NCBI RefSeq assembly: GCF_000702805.1
Contig: NZ_JNJX01000002.1
Span: 1-64,000 of the forward strand
Source of the DNA: Mycoplasma anseris ATCC 49234
GTDB taxonomy: Bacteria > Bacillota_I > Bacilli_A > Mycoplasmatales > Metamycoplasmataceae
DNA length: 64,000 nucleotides
Direction: 5' to 3'
The notes under the pieces were generated by a model. That model did not search any database, had not been told where the DNA came from, and saw only the letters and a list, made by a program, of their open reading frames with translations. Made by a program: the position numbers and the translations under genes. Positions 10,791-22,078 of this stretch are shown here, piece by piece; the stretch's first letter is position 1; each line of letters begins with the position of its first letter.

Positions 10791-10802
10791 TTTGATAAAT
10801 AA

Positions 10803-11738
10803 TTAATTTAAAGTAACTTTTGTTCCAGTTTCTTCATTGATAATTGCTTCTAAATCTTTTAAATCACCAATGAATGCTGCTTTTCCGCCTTCTTCAACGA
10901 ATTTAATTGCAGCTTGAACTTTAGGAAGCATACTTCCTGGAGCAAATTGGTTTTCTTTAATGTATTGTTCTAATTCTGCTTTTGTAGCGTGTTTTAAAGC
11001 TTTTTGGTTAGGTTGTTTGTAGTTAACCATAACATTATCAATAGCAGTTAAAACAACAAAGTAGTCGGCTTTTGCTAATGATGCCATTTTTGCTAAAGCA
11101 AAGTCTTTGTCAATAACACCATCAACACCTGAAATATAACCTTTTTCATCAGTTACAGTTGGAATTCCTCCACCACCACCGACAATAACAGTTGCTCCTG
11201 CTTCGATAGCGTTTTTGATTTGGTTAATTCCAACAAAGTTAATTGGCTTTGGAGATGCAACAACTTTTCTGTATCCACGTCCAGCATCTTCAACAATAAC
11301 GCTATTTGGGTTAGATGCTTCTGCATCTTCTCTTGTTGCAAAAAATGGGCCAATTGGTTTAGTTGGGTTTTGGAATGCTGGATCTTTAGCATCAACTAAA
11401 GTTTGGGTTAAAATGTACAATACTTCTTGTTCTTTTAAGCCTTCTTCAAGAAATGCGTTTGTAATTGCGTTTACCATGTGGTATCCAATGTATCCTTGGC
11501 TCATTCCACCAGCTTCTGGTAAAGGAACTAAAGGACTTTTTGGGTTGGTTTCATGTGCACTTACAAATCCATTAAAAATCATTCCAACTTGTGGTCCATT
11601 ACCATGGCCAACAATAACTTGGTGTCCAGCTTTAACTAATTCAGCGATTTTTTTGGCAGGTAATTTAACTAATTCTTTTTGTTCTTCAGGATTATTTCCT
11701 AAAGCGTTTCCACCTAATGCGATAACGATTCTACTCAT
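10803..11738 (-). CDS. arcC: Carbamate kinase
   Basis: A 311-aa enzyme that converts carbamoyl phosphate and ADP to ATP, CO2 and ammonia: the ATP-yielding last step of the arginine deiminase pathway. The start IVIALGGNAL, the VGHGNGPQVG segment, GGGGIP and KVQAA are hallmarks of the family. The length is typical. Its ATG is 2 nt past the ornithine carbamoyltransferase stop, so the two are co-transcribed. Codon use is less AT-biased than its neighbours, as expected for a highly expressed gene. Confidence 0.97.
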   Translation of the reverse strand: MSRIVIALGGNALGNNPEEQKELVKLPAKKIAELVKAGHQVIVGHGNGPQVGMIFNGFVSAHETNPKSPLVPLPEAGGMSQGYIGYHMVNAITNAFLEEGLKEQEVLYILTQTLVDAKDPAFQNPTKPIGPFFATREDAEASNPNSVIVEDAGRGYRKVVASPKPINFVGINQIKNAIEAGATVIVGGGGGIPTVTDEKGYISGVDGVIDKDFALAKMASLAKADYFVVLTAIDNVMVNYKQPNQKALKHATKAELEQYIKENQFAPGSMLPKVQAAIKFVEEGGKAAFIGDLKDLEAIINEETGTKVTLN

Positions 11739-11740
11739 AA

Positions 11741-12784
11741 TTAGTATCCTAATGTAGCTAGAATAACTGCTTTAATTGAGTGCATACGGTTTCCAGCTTG
11801 TTCAATTGATTTGTTGTATTTTGATTGGAATACTTCGTCAGTTACTTCCATTGCACCAGTTGCAACAACTGGGTATTTTTCACCAAATTGTTTTTTGATT
11901 TCACTTGAGAATAAAGTGTGGTCGTCGTGGAATGCTGGTAAGCAGTGTAAGAAGATAACATCTTCATTAGCAGCTTTGATCATATCCATGTCAACTTGGA
12001 ATGCACCTAATTCTTGAATACGAGGTTCAAATAGTGAGAAGTCTTCTCCTAATGATACTCATACGTCGGTGTAGATAACACTTGCGCCTTTAGCTGCTTC
12101 TAATTTGTTATCTGAGAATGAAACTGATCCACCATTTCTTTCAAATAGTTTTAAACATGCATCGTAAACTGGTTTGTGGCTTGGAGCATTTTTAACAATT
12201 TCGTGTTGTGCTTTAGGTCCACATAATACAACATGCATTCCTGTAAATGCTGCACCAATCATGATTGAACGAGCAACGTTGTTTTTAATGTCACCAGCAA
12301 AAACAACTTTTTTACCTTTAACATCTCCTAAGAATTCAATCATTGTCATGTAGTCGGCTAACATTTGTGTTGGGTGTTCTGCATCTGTTAAACCGTTTCA
12401 TACAGGAACTCCTGAATATTTAACTAATGCATCAACATCAGCTTGTGCAAATCCACGGAATTCAATTCCATCATAGAATTGTCCTAAAACCATAGCGGTG
12501 TCTTCGATTGATTCTTTTTTACCGAAGTTTGATCCGGCTGGTCCGATGTATGTACAGCTTGCACCTAAGTCAGCTGCAGCAACTTCGAATGCACAACGTG
12601 TTCTAGTTGAGTCTTTTTGGAACATAATAGCAATGTTTTTTCCAACTAGAGGACGGTTATTTGTGTGTAGACCTTGGTATTTAGCTTTTTTAAGGTTAAT
12701 TGATAGGTCTAATAAGTATTTAATTTCATCGGTTGTAAAGTTTAAAGCTGAGTCTAAACTACGACCTTTTAAATTCATTGGCAT
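11741..12784 (-). CDS. argF: Catabolic ornithine carbamoyltransferase
   Basis: A 347-aa enzyme that splits citrulline with phosphate into ornithine and carbamoyl phosphate in arginine catabolism (also named arcB). The carbamoyl phosphate site STRTR, the HPTQ segment and the ornithine-site HCLP are all present. Two Trp codons are UGA. The ribosome site AAAGGAGAG lies 7 nt upstream. It is the first gene of a two-gene operon with arcC. Arginine deiminase (arcA) and the antiporter are not next to it and must be elsewhere. Confidence 0.96.
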
Positions 12785-12832
12785 TTAAGCTCTCCTTTTT
12801 TTTACATATATAATATCGATATTTTCAGTGTA

Positions 12833-12853
12833 TTAAAACACGTTTTAATTATA
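12833..12853 (-). promoter_or_regulatory. Promoter and operator-like inverted repeat of argF-arcC
   Basis: Minus-strand TATAAT at 12853-12848 is followed at once by a 7-bp inverted repeat, TTAAAAC-(2 nt)-GTTTTAA, at 12833-12848. The repeat would cover the transcription start, the usual place for a repressor site. Confidence 0.45.
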
Positions 12854-12871
12854 CCCCAAAAAAATAATGTG

Positions 12872-12909
12872 AAGAAAAAAACTAAACCAGATTTTAAATC
12901 CTGGTTTAG
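12872..12909 (-). terminator. Terminator after mscL
   Basis: On the minus strand CTAAACCAG and CTGGTTTAG pair and are followed by a T run, 10 nt past the mscL stop. The hairpin lies just upstream of the argF promoter. Confidence 0.85.
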
Positions 12910-12919
12910 CCTTATTTTT

Positions 12920-13387
12920 TTATTTTCCTTCCACCATATGTGATGAGTTTTTAGCCAATTGTTCATTCATTTTTTTCAATTCAGCTAAAATCAATTCTTC
13001 GTTAGTTGGTACTGGAGTAGGTTCTGGTGTAATAGGATCGTTTTTATGTTTTCTATAGTCATGAATATTTTTGATTGCATAAATTAAGAATAAAGTTACA
13101 AATACGAAAATTGCTACAACAAGGAAATTAATTAAAGCAGCTAGAAATTTTCCGATTTTCATATTATGAACAATTCATTTATCTAAATCAGCATTACCTC
13201 CATATATTGATGATATAGCTTGCATAATAACGTCATTTGCTAAAGAGTTAACAACTGCACCAAATGCCCCACCTAATAAAATACCAATAGCAAGCATGAA
13301 CATATTTCCTCTAGAAATAACTTTCTTTGCATCGCTAGCAGCATTTTTAAAATAATGTTTTTTGTGTTCTAATTCTTTTTTAGTCAT
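12920..13387 (-). CDS. mscL: Large-conductance mechanosensitive channel MscL
   Basis: A 155-aa channel that opens under membrane tension and protects against osmotic shock. Helix 1 shows the MscL pattern FMLAIGILLGGAFGAVVNSLAND, and helix 2 is LINFLVVAIFVFVTLFLIYAI. A Pro-rich linker and an amphipathic C-terminal helix (LILAELKKMNEQLAK) follow. A UGA Trp codon lies between the two helices. The ATG has no ribosome site, but a TATAAT 7 nt upstream. Confidence 0.93.
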
Positions 13388-13394
13388 GTTGAAT

Positions 13395-13400
13395 ATTATA
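13395..13400 (-). promoter_or_regulatory. -10 element of mscL (leaderless arrangement)
   Basis: Minus-strand TATAAT ends 7 nt before the mscL ATG, with no Shine-Dalgarno sequence. Confidence 0.5.
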
Positions 13401-13505
13401 TATAATTTTTTTCTAAAAAATGAAAGAATTTATGAATAATAATGTAAAATAAAAAAGCCAAATTAAATACTTGAATTTCACATTAATAATAAAAAGGAGG
13501 AAATA

Positions 13506-15437
13506 ATGAAACCAACCAAAATTTTTGGGTTAGGCGGAATGCAAGAAATTGGAAAAAGTACTTTAGTAATTGAACATGACAAACATATTTTTATCATTGA
13601 TACAGGAATTAAATTTTGTGATACTTTCACAACCGGAGTAAATGGAAGTATTCCTGATTATACTTATTTAAAAGAAAACCAAAAAAGAATTGAAGGACTA
13701 TTTATAACACATGGTCATGAAGATCACATTGGTGGTGTTCCTTATTTAGTAAAAGAAGTTAATATTAAAAGAATTTATGCTCCAAGAATTGCTATTCAAT
13801 ATTTGAAATTAAAATTTGATAACATGAAAATTAAAACTCATGTAGAATTCATTGAAATAGAAAAGGATTTAGTAGCGGATTTTGGTGATTGTAAAGTTGA
13901 TTTTTGAACAGCGCAACACTCAATTCCTGATGCTTTTGGAATTCGTGTTTCAACCCCAAATGGAAAATTAATGATGACTGGGGATTTCCGTTTCGATTAC
14001 ACACCTATTGGTAACTTAACTGATTTTAGCCGTTTAAAACAAATTGGTGATGAAGGTTTAGATGTTTTATTTTCTGATTCAACAAATGCCATGCGTCCAA
14101 ACCACTCACCTTCTGAAAAAGATATTTTAACTGATATTCATAAATACATGCAAGAAGCTAAAAATAAAATTATTATCACTGTTTTTGCTTCAAATTTAAC
14201 AAGAATTAAAGCAATTATTGAATTAGCTGAAAAAATGAATAAGAAGGTGGTTGCCTTCGGTCGATCAATGGTGGATGGAATTGAAATCGGAACTAAATTA
14301 GGCTATATCAATATCGCTCCAGACACTTTGATTGATAAAAAATCACTAAGTAAATATGGTGAAAATGAAGTAGTTATTTTAACAACCGGATCACAAGGTG
14401 AAGAATTAGCTGGGCTTGCTAAAATGTCTTTTGGTAAACATCCTTATGTAACAATTAAAAATAATGATACTATTATCTTTTCTTCTTCGCCAATTCCTGG
14501 TAACCGTTCTAAAATTGAATTACTAGTTAATCGTTTATACAAATTAGGAGCAATTATTAAGGAAAATGGAGTTGATGGTTATCTCCACACTTCAGGGCAT
14601 GCTTATAAAGAAGAACATAAGAAAATTTTTGAATTAACAAAACCAAAATATTTCATGCCTTATCATGGTGAATACCGGATGAGTGTTGTTCATGGATATA
14701 CTGCTTCTGAAAGTGGAGTGAATCCAAAAAACATTGTAATTGCTAAATTAGGAGAAGTTTATTATTTAGAAAATCATGAACTAAGATTATCTGATGAAAA
14801 AGTATATTTTGGTCCAGTTTTCATTGATGGAAATGTTCTTTCTAAAACTAATGCTAATATCATTAAAGAAAGAATGGAATTAGCCCAAAATGGTTTTTTA
14901 CATGTTATTATTGCCATTAACAAGGAAAAAAACATTATTTTAGGTAAACCAAGAATTGTTTCAAGAGGAGCTTTTTATGTAAAGAATTCTTTACATTTAA
15001 TTGAAGAAGCAAAACGAATTGTTCATGGTGCAATTTTATATGTAATTAAAAATACCTGTGATTGAACAGTCCCGCAATTAAAACAATTAATGATTGATAG
15101 ATTAGCTCCTTTCTTTTATAAACATAAAAGAAGAAATGTGGTTATTTTACCAACTATATTATTCACTGATCATCATAAAGCTAAAATTGAGGATAATCCT
15201 GAATTAGATGAGTTTGGTGATTTAATGCTTGAATACAATTTAGAACAAGAGTTAAAAAATCATCCTGAAAAGAAAAAAGAAATTCTTGTGAAATTAAAAG
15301 AAATGAAAAGCAAAAAAAGTAAAAAAGCTTCTTCAAAAAAATCTGTTAAAAAAGAAAGAAAATCATCTGACAAAGAAGATTCAGTTACATTAGAAAATGA
15401 ACCAGAAGTAAAAAAAGAAAAAGAAGAAAACTCATAA
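13506..15437 (+). CDS. rnj: Ribonuclease J (RNase J1-type, catalytic)
   Basis: A 643-aa metallo-beta-lactamase/beta-CASP nuclease with 5'-3' exo- and endonuclease activity, central to mRNA decay and rRNA maturation. The metal-binding motif HGHEDH is at residues 69-74. TGDFRFD, SDSTNAMRPNHS, ASNLTRIKAI, TTGSQGE and the C-terminal HTSGHA and MPYHGEYR are intact. A UGA Trp codon is read twice. The last 50 residues are a Lys/Ser/Glu-rich tail with runs such as SKKSKKASSKKS. A strong AAAAGGAGG site precedes the ATG. A second, degenerate RNase J lies at the window end. Confidence 0.96.
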
Positions 15438-15498
15438 AACATTTAATGTAAATGAAGATAAATAATACAAATTCTGCATAAGTATTTATTCATGTTTT

Positions 15499-15540
15499 GA
15501 AAAAAGACATTCTACTACCCCAGTATGAGTGTCTTTTTTC
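15499..15540. terminator. Terminator after rnj
   Basis: The long arms GAAAAAAGACA and TGTCTTTTTTC enclose a 20-nt loop, 61 nt after the rnj stop. It can work in both directions. Confidence 0.75.
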
Positions 15541-15590
15541 TTATTGAATCTAATAAAATATTTTAAAATGAACTTATATTAATAAATAAA

Positions 15591-15621
15591 ATGAAAAACA
15601 ATTATTTGAATTGTTTTTCAT
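15591..15621 (-). terminator. Terminator of the helicase island operon
   Basis: The 13-bp arms ATGAAAAACAATT and AATTGTTTTTCAT with a 5-nt loop lie 26 nt past the last island gene. Confidence 0.75.
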
Positions 15622-15647
15622 AATTTTTATAATACTTAAAAAATGAA

Positions 15648-17558
15648 TTAGTCTAAATTAATATCTTTAAACAATTTAATAATTTCTTCTTTGCTCAATG
15701 ATGAATTAAATTCTAATTTGTTATTTTCAATAGCATCCAACATTATTCTTTCTTTTTCAGTTAACTTATCATAAATTCTATGCATCAAATTATCATTAAG
15801 TAAAATATTGCTATATGTTTGAGATATAAAATGATACTGGGTGTAATCTTCTTTGGTTAAACCAAGACGATTAATTCTATTTTTTGATTGTAAAAAATGA
15901 ACCAAGTTATAACCTAAATCATAATATATTGCATCGTGGCAAACTTTATGAAAACTTACCGATTCAGCTAATGTATGAGGATTTGTAATTATAACATCAA
16001 TTTTTTTATCATTAAAGCTATTTATTATTTTTTTGCGTTCGATTTCCTTCGTTGATCCATATATTTTGCAAGATATAATTCCACGATGTAATAATATATC
16101 ATTAATATGGTCAATAGTTTTTGTAAAAATACACCAAATAATTACTTGTTTCTTTTGACTAATAAGATCTATAACTAAATTTAATAATCGTTCACATTTA
16201 CTACTATTAGAAATTTGATTAACCATTTTTATAATTTCAGAAAATCCTTGTGTTTCTTCTTGAAGATTTAAATCATTAATTTGATCGCAATCTTCAATAA
16301 TTGAATATAAATCATCTTCATTTATATTATCAACAAGCATTTTTGGATAAGATTCCAATTGCATTAATCTTATTATGAAAAGTAGAAAATTATTTTTATA
16401 ATATTGTTTTAATAAAGACACTAATTTTTCTTCATCGGAAGATGATTTTGCTTCATATCATTTATCAATCAATGGTTCCGGTACATTCAATTCTTTTTTA
16501 GAAGCACGAACATAGAATGGAAATAATTGGGCATTAATATAATTAATTTGACTAACATTCCCAGTTCTAGTGATATTTCTTAAAAAAATGGGCTCATAAT
16601 TAAAAAAATGGTTTCTTTCATCTCCATAAATCAATTTTGAACTATTATAAATATCTTCATAACTATTAGGGATTGGTGTTCCTGATAATTGAATCGTTCC
16701 TCATACTTTGGTATTCTCAATTAATTTAATACAAGCAGTTGCATATATTCCTTTAGGATTTTTAATTTTATGAACTTCATCAAAAACAACTAAAGTCTTT
16801 TCATTAATTATATTATGTAAACTATTTATATTACTTTTTACTTTTTCATAATTAACGATAACTAAATTTGCAATATATGCCTGCATAATAGTTTTTTTAT
16901 TGTTGAAAATATGAAAATTGAGAGACAATTTGTTTCCGAATGTAAATTTTCACTCATTAATTCATGAATTAAAAGCATTCTTTGGGCATATAACCAATAT
17001 TTTATCTACAAGATTTTTGTGATATAAATATGCATAAGTTGCTAATATTGAAGCCGTTTTACCAGCTCCTGGAACAGAAAAATTTGCAGAATTTTTCATT
17101 AACATTGCAAAAAAGGCATGATGATATTGTGTTTCAGTTAAATTTCTAATTGTATATTTATTTACAATATTTTTGAATTCAATGAAAAAACTATTAAATT
17201 TTTTATCATTTATAAACTCTTTAGACTTAATGCTTGTACCTAAGTTGATTTTGTCTTCTATTAAATTATTAATTTTATTAATTTTGCTTTTCAGTTCTTC
17301 GCTTACATGTAATATTATTTTTGGGTCGAAACAATTAATAATATCATTAATTGAATTTAATATATTCTTAATAACTCTTATAGATAAATTCTTTTTAAAA
17401 AATGTTAGATTTTGAGAAATTTTAGATTTTTCATTATCAACATAATTATCGATGCCTGATATTTTATATTCTAAACTTTTGACGACATCATTTTTACTAT
17501 TTCCTCAATCTATAACTAATGTACAATTATTTTCAATATCTATATGAATTTCTTCCAC
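15648..17558 (-). CDS. SNF2-like superfamily 2 helicase of the accessory island
   Basis: A 636-aa protein, third gene of the island operon. The N-terminal 150 residues are not recognised. The helicase core follows, with Walker A VPGAGKT at 162-168, DEVH at 260-263 in a DEVHKIKNP context, motif III LSGTPIPN, and motif VI QSKNRINRLG at 557-566. This pattern is of SNF2-type double-stranded DNA translocases. UGA Trp codons are read in VIDWGN, the W-INEW segment and near LIDKWYEA. The start is a GTG one base after the ParB-like stop. The preceding gene overlaps its ribosome site (AAAGGAAAA). The function is inferred from the family as DNA translocation; the restriction role is a hypothesis. Confidence 0.85.
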
Positions 17559-17559
17559 A

Positions 17560-18780
17560 CTAAATTTTTTCCTTTAAATCAAATAACTTTTCAATCACAT
17601 TGGTTATTAATGATTTCATTTTTTGTTGTTCGTCGACTGACAAAACCCTAAACATCTCACTATCGAGATTTTCTATTTTTCTTTGTACTTGCTCAATATT
17701 TTCTATCATCTTATTAGATGAATTTAATATTTCAAATTTTTCTATCATTGCGTTTCGAACATGAGTCACTTTATCATTAAGTTCATTATCAAGAATGATA
17801 GATTTAAAAAATTCCTTAACATCAAGAGTATTTGTTTCATCACTATGTATATTAGCTTTTTCATTTATTTTCTTTACAATATCATCGGATTTTTGGATAA
17901 AAGAGCATATCATTTCAGGAGTTTGAATTATTTTTTTATATGAATTACGAAAAATTCTGGTTTTATCACCATTAGATGTTACAACTAAAGAAGCGAATAA
18001 TGAATATTTCAGCATTGTTAATTCCTGATTAGATATATTTAAAGATTGAGCCTTCTTTAAAAGCGAGTTTATTTCCACAATTGGAAAAAGTCAATCGTTT
18101 TCCCTTGCAATATGATATTGTTTTTTAGCATTAATGAAAAACAAAAGTTCATTTATTAATTTAGCATTTTCAATATTTTCATTAATTTGTTTTTCTGAAA
18201 GACCTGTTCATTTTGCGACTTCTGATATACTAAATTCTCTCTCACAAACTAATTCATAAATACTAATTAGTACATCAATAGCCTTATAAGGAAGCTTCTC
18301 ATCTTTACCAATTTGAATTTCTAACTCTAATTGTTTAATTAATTTAAAATTTGTTTCATAATCGAAATCCAAAATAATTGCCTGAAATCCCCTCTTTGCT
18401 CTTCCTTCTTTTGATAATTGTCTTAAAGCGGTATATCTTCTGTTTCCGTCAATAATTCGACCGTCTTTTAAAACAACACCAACTTCAAGCTGACCAACAA
18501 TATCAATATTATTTTTTGTTTTTTTCATTGCTGGAATATTAGTGTTTGTTATTACTTCTTCAAATAAATCATTATATTTTTCTTTATTCTCAAGTCTCAT
18601 TTTTTGCAATTCTTCTTTAGAATAATTTGATATATATGTTATAACACGATCATTAAATTCATTATAGAATAATAAATCTAATGGTATTTCATATACATCA
18701 TATTCAGCAGTCATTCCATCTGCGTAAATTTTTTTAACTAAATTTGTTTTAATAACTCTAGGTTCATTTTTTAAATTCAT
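17560..18780 (-). CDS. ParB/sulfiredoxin-fold protein with helix-turn-helix, accessory island
   Basis: A 406-aa protein. The N-terminal ParB/Srx domain shows IPLDLLFYNEFNDR, then GVVLKDGRIIDGNRRYTAL with the DGNRR motif at 111-115, which corresponds to the nucleotide-binding GxRR motif of ParB. A ParB-type helix-turn-helix follows at about 180-210 (FSISEVAKWTGLSEKQI). The C-terminal half is helical and charged, without recognisable motifs. There is no ParA gene nearby and the site is far from oriC, so chromosome partition is unlikely. The gene begins 4 nt after the large protein's stop (AGGAGA ribosome site) and ends 1 nt before the helicase start. Such standalone ParB-fold proteins occur in DNA-modification and defence loci. 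Confidence 0.82.
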
Positions 18781-18784
18781 TTAT

Positions 18785-21700
18785 TTAATCTCCTATTATA
18801 TTTTTCTTTATATTTATCCAATTTATATAGTTTTCTTTCGAATCATAAACCATCAATGCGTTTTTTGTAACGTAGCATCCAATTTGTTCTAATGCTTTAA
18901 TTAATTTCGAACTATTAATTTCTATACAATATTTATCATTTAAAAATTCGACAATATTTTCTATAAATATAGGTTGATTCATATTTTGACTATTATTAGA
19001 TTCCTTTCAAATGTCATTAAACATTATGTGATATATAAATTCATTAAAAGAAGTTATTTCTTTTGAAGGAAACCTTATATATATTGATGGTTTTCTCATA
19101 ACTATAAATTTACTATCTAAACCATAATTTAAAATAGAATTATAAAAATAGTTATTAAATCCTAAATCTAATATTTTATGTTTAAAACCTCTTTTTAATA
19201 AACTCTCAAATGTGAAAAACATTTCGTTTTTTTCATACAACAAGGCATCTTCAATAAAATTATATAAATCATTTAAATTAATATTTGTGTCGCTATTTAA
19301 TAGCGATTCTAGCGTAATACATTTATCTGATGATATTTTAAGTAGCTTAAACTCTTTAAGCAAGACATAAAACATATTATAAGTTCAACCACTAATTCCG
19401 TCTTTAATAAACTTAAAAGAATCATATAAACTAACAACTTTTTGCCCCTCAATTACTCCTTTATATAATGCATCAGATAAATTTAAATATTTATCTTGAT
19501 ATGATAGTTCCGAGTTTCTTATATAACCTATTTGTTTAAAATGCGCCTTATTAACTAAGAAAATGTCAATTTCAAGAATATTTGCAATTATTTTTTCGAT
19601 ATCAGATGTTACTTCGATTGGCTCTACTATTTTTGTTTTAATCTCTTGAACTTGCTCTTCATTCAACAAAATAGTATTATAGTTATATACGTCATTATTA
19701 TCCAGTAAACTTTTTAATTCTAAAAAATTATTCATTTTATTTGGTATATAAAATTTTTCAAATCCATATTCGTCTGCATATTTTTGATATAACTCTTCTT
19801 TATGAATAGGTGCAACAGATTTAATAAAATTTAATAATTGTTGATCTTCATTCACATTTCCATTGACTAATGTTGGCATTTTTTTAAATAATCACGAACC
19901 AACTAATATTTTATAATTGAATAATTTTCTTAAAATGCAATGTAATTCATGTTCATTACGAATATCATATTCTTTCATTGTATCAATATTCTTGTTATAA
20001 ATTATTCTAGTTGTAAAAATCATATTTTTATAATTAAAAATTTCTATTTTTTCCAAAAAATCATCATAATTATATTTATCAAATTCCCTTCATCTTCATT
20101 TGCGGTTATTTCCGCAAATTAAAAAGTTTGAATAACGCGCTAACAAAGCTTCAAATGCACGAATATGTCATTTTTTAAAACTAAATATTCATTTATTTGA
20201 TAAGTTGTTTTCTACTCAATTTAATAAATTTTGAAAAATTATATTTAATTCAGTCTCATTTAATACATAATTTTTAAAATATTCTTCAATAATTGATAAC
20301 ATTGACATTGAATTTCTTTTAATATGAATTATCAATTGTTCAAAATCTTTAAATAATTTTGAATTAACTATTTTTACATAATCTTTATTTAAAAAATAAG
20401 CAGATAAATTAATTTGTAAATCATTGAACGTTAATAAATTTTGATTTTCATATTTATAATCAATACCGTTAAGCTTTTTCTTAAATAATTCTTCATAGAC
20501 ATTTAAAATATTCGTTGCTAAAAAATGTTTAATAAAAATTGGTATATCATAATCAAATAATAGAAATTCCTCAAGATTAAAATTCAAAATATTATTTTTG
20601 TTTTCTTTATACCGAGCTTTGTATAATTTATGAATTATCTTATTATTTACGCCGAAAATTAATAATGATAATTTAGGGGGTAATTTATATTTATTTACTA
20701 ATATATCCACCAAATCTTCGCTAAAAAAATATGACATATATTCTATAAATGAAATTCAATAATAATCATCATTTAAGATAATATTGGTTTTTCCATGAAC
20801 AATGTTGCGATATTTAGTAAATAAAACTCCTTTATTAAATATTGAAGGAATAATTTTATTAATTAAATGTTCGTATTGCAATAAATAATCATTGCTTTTA
20901 AATTGATTTTTTTTATCAGCAATTCATTTATCATAAGTAAATTCATCATTATTTTTGCCATTGCATATTGTTTCTATTGAAGGTTTTCTAAAAAAATAAT
21001 ATATTCCATTAGTGTAAATATCCATATGATTCTTAATCATTTTTAAGGCATTAAATTTATTTTTTTGGAATTCATTCGAAACAGAAGAAAACAATTTTTC
21101 TTCTGAAAGAAATATCTTATTATTCAATAACTTGAAATAAAAATGTTCAAAAATTATTTCATCTAAAATGTCGTTAATTTCATCATTAAATAATATTGTA
21201 TTATTTAAATTATCATATTGTGCATTATCTATGTATTTAGCTAATGTGTTGTTTAATATTATGGGACCATTTGTGAAGATTTTTCTATATCATTTAATAT
21301 ATTCATAATATTTTGCTTTTTGTTCAGAAAATTGTTGTTTTGTTATATATGTATCATTAACAAACAAAATATTATTTAAATCATTTAATTTATTTTTTAA
21401 TTTATTTTTTCCTTGAAAAGAATATACATAATATGATTTATATATGTCTTCACAACTCATAATAGCTAAATATTCGTTTATAAAACTATTCATTGAAAAA
21501 CCAAATGAAATGGCCATATATTTTAAATATAAAGTCTTTAATTCTAGCATTTCCGTCTTTGTATCAACTACATAAAAATATTTTTCTTCATCAATAAACG
21601 CAAAAGGAGTTTGTTTAATAAAATTTACAAAATCAATAACACATTCAACAGTATAATCAACAAAATTAGAGCCCATCTCTATCAACTCTTCATTAGTGAA

Positions 21701-21814
21701 TTGAATAATATCTCCTATTGTTGTAAGACCTTTCGTTTTAACTAAATGAAATATATAATCGCAATAGGGTATAACTTCATTTATCTTATAAAATTTTATT
21801 TTTCAATCTATCAT
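18785..21814 (-). CDS. Large protein of unknown function, first gene of the accessory island
   Basis: One frame runs for 1009 codons with only UGA interruptions. The start ATG at 21814 has GAGGA upstream. I do not recognise the family. Residues about 20-63 resemble the helix-hairpin-helix fold of the RNA polymerase alpha C-terminal domain (GLTTIGDIIQFTNEELIEMG). A conserved-looking block at about 613-660 reads EYDIRNEHELHCILRKL, then MPTLVNG. Further on, PIHKEELYQKYADEYG and a C-terminal region look like helical DNA-binding modules. No nuclease, ATPase or membrane motif is visible. It is Asn/Lys/Ile-rich. Its place at the head of a ParB-fold and helicase operon suggests a DNA-recognition or scaffold role; this is inference. 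Confidence 0.75.
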
Positions 21815-21971
21815 TTATTCCTCACTTATTTTTTACAATTTCATAAATCTATTTAAAAACAAAAATTTTGAAACTACATATCATTTATGGCTGACATTGC
21901 CTTAAATATATTTTAGTTTTTTTTTGCTAGAAATGATGAAAATTTATCATCTAATAGATATGCATTAAAAT

Positions 21972-21995
21972 AAAAGTCACTATAAAGTGACTTTT
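21972..21995 (-). terminator. Terminator after recO
   Basis: The arms AAAAGTCAC and GTGACTTTT with a short loop lie about 85 nt beyond the recO stop, with AT-rich flanks usable in both directions. The rest of 21815-22078 holds no gene that I can see. It presumably contains the promoter of the accessory island, but no clear hexamers stand out. Confidence 0.65.
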
Positions 21996-22078
21996 ATTTA
22001 TAAATTAATGTTAGTTGTAATATCGTTTTTCTTTCTTTTAATACTGAATACATAAAATTTAATAAGAAAAATATATAT

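Noticed and set aside
11215-11757. A 180-aa ORF on the plus strand across arcC, and similar antisense ORFs across argF
   Set aside because: They lie opposite well-conserved, strongly coding genes with better codon structure, lack ribosome sites and have no recognisable protein features.
15648-21814. Island interpreted as a classical partition locus or a plasmid remnant
   Set aside because: No parA, replication gene or integrase is present, and the ParB-like protein is coupled to a helicase; a defence-type operon fits better.
15648-21814. Island as DISARM, Dnd/Ssp or Dpd system
   Set aside because: The methyltransferase, DUF1998 protein, dnd sulfur genes and the dpdA transglycosylase that define these systems are absent; only the helicase and ParB-fold elements are shared.
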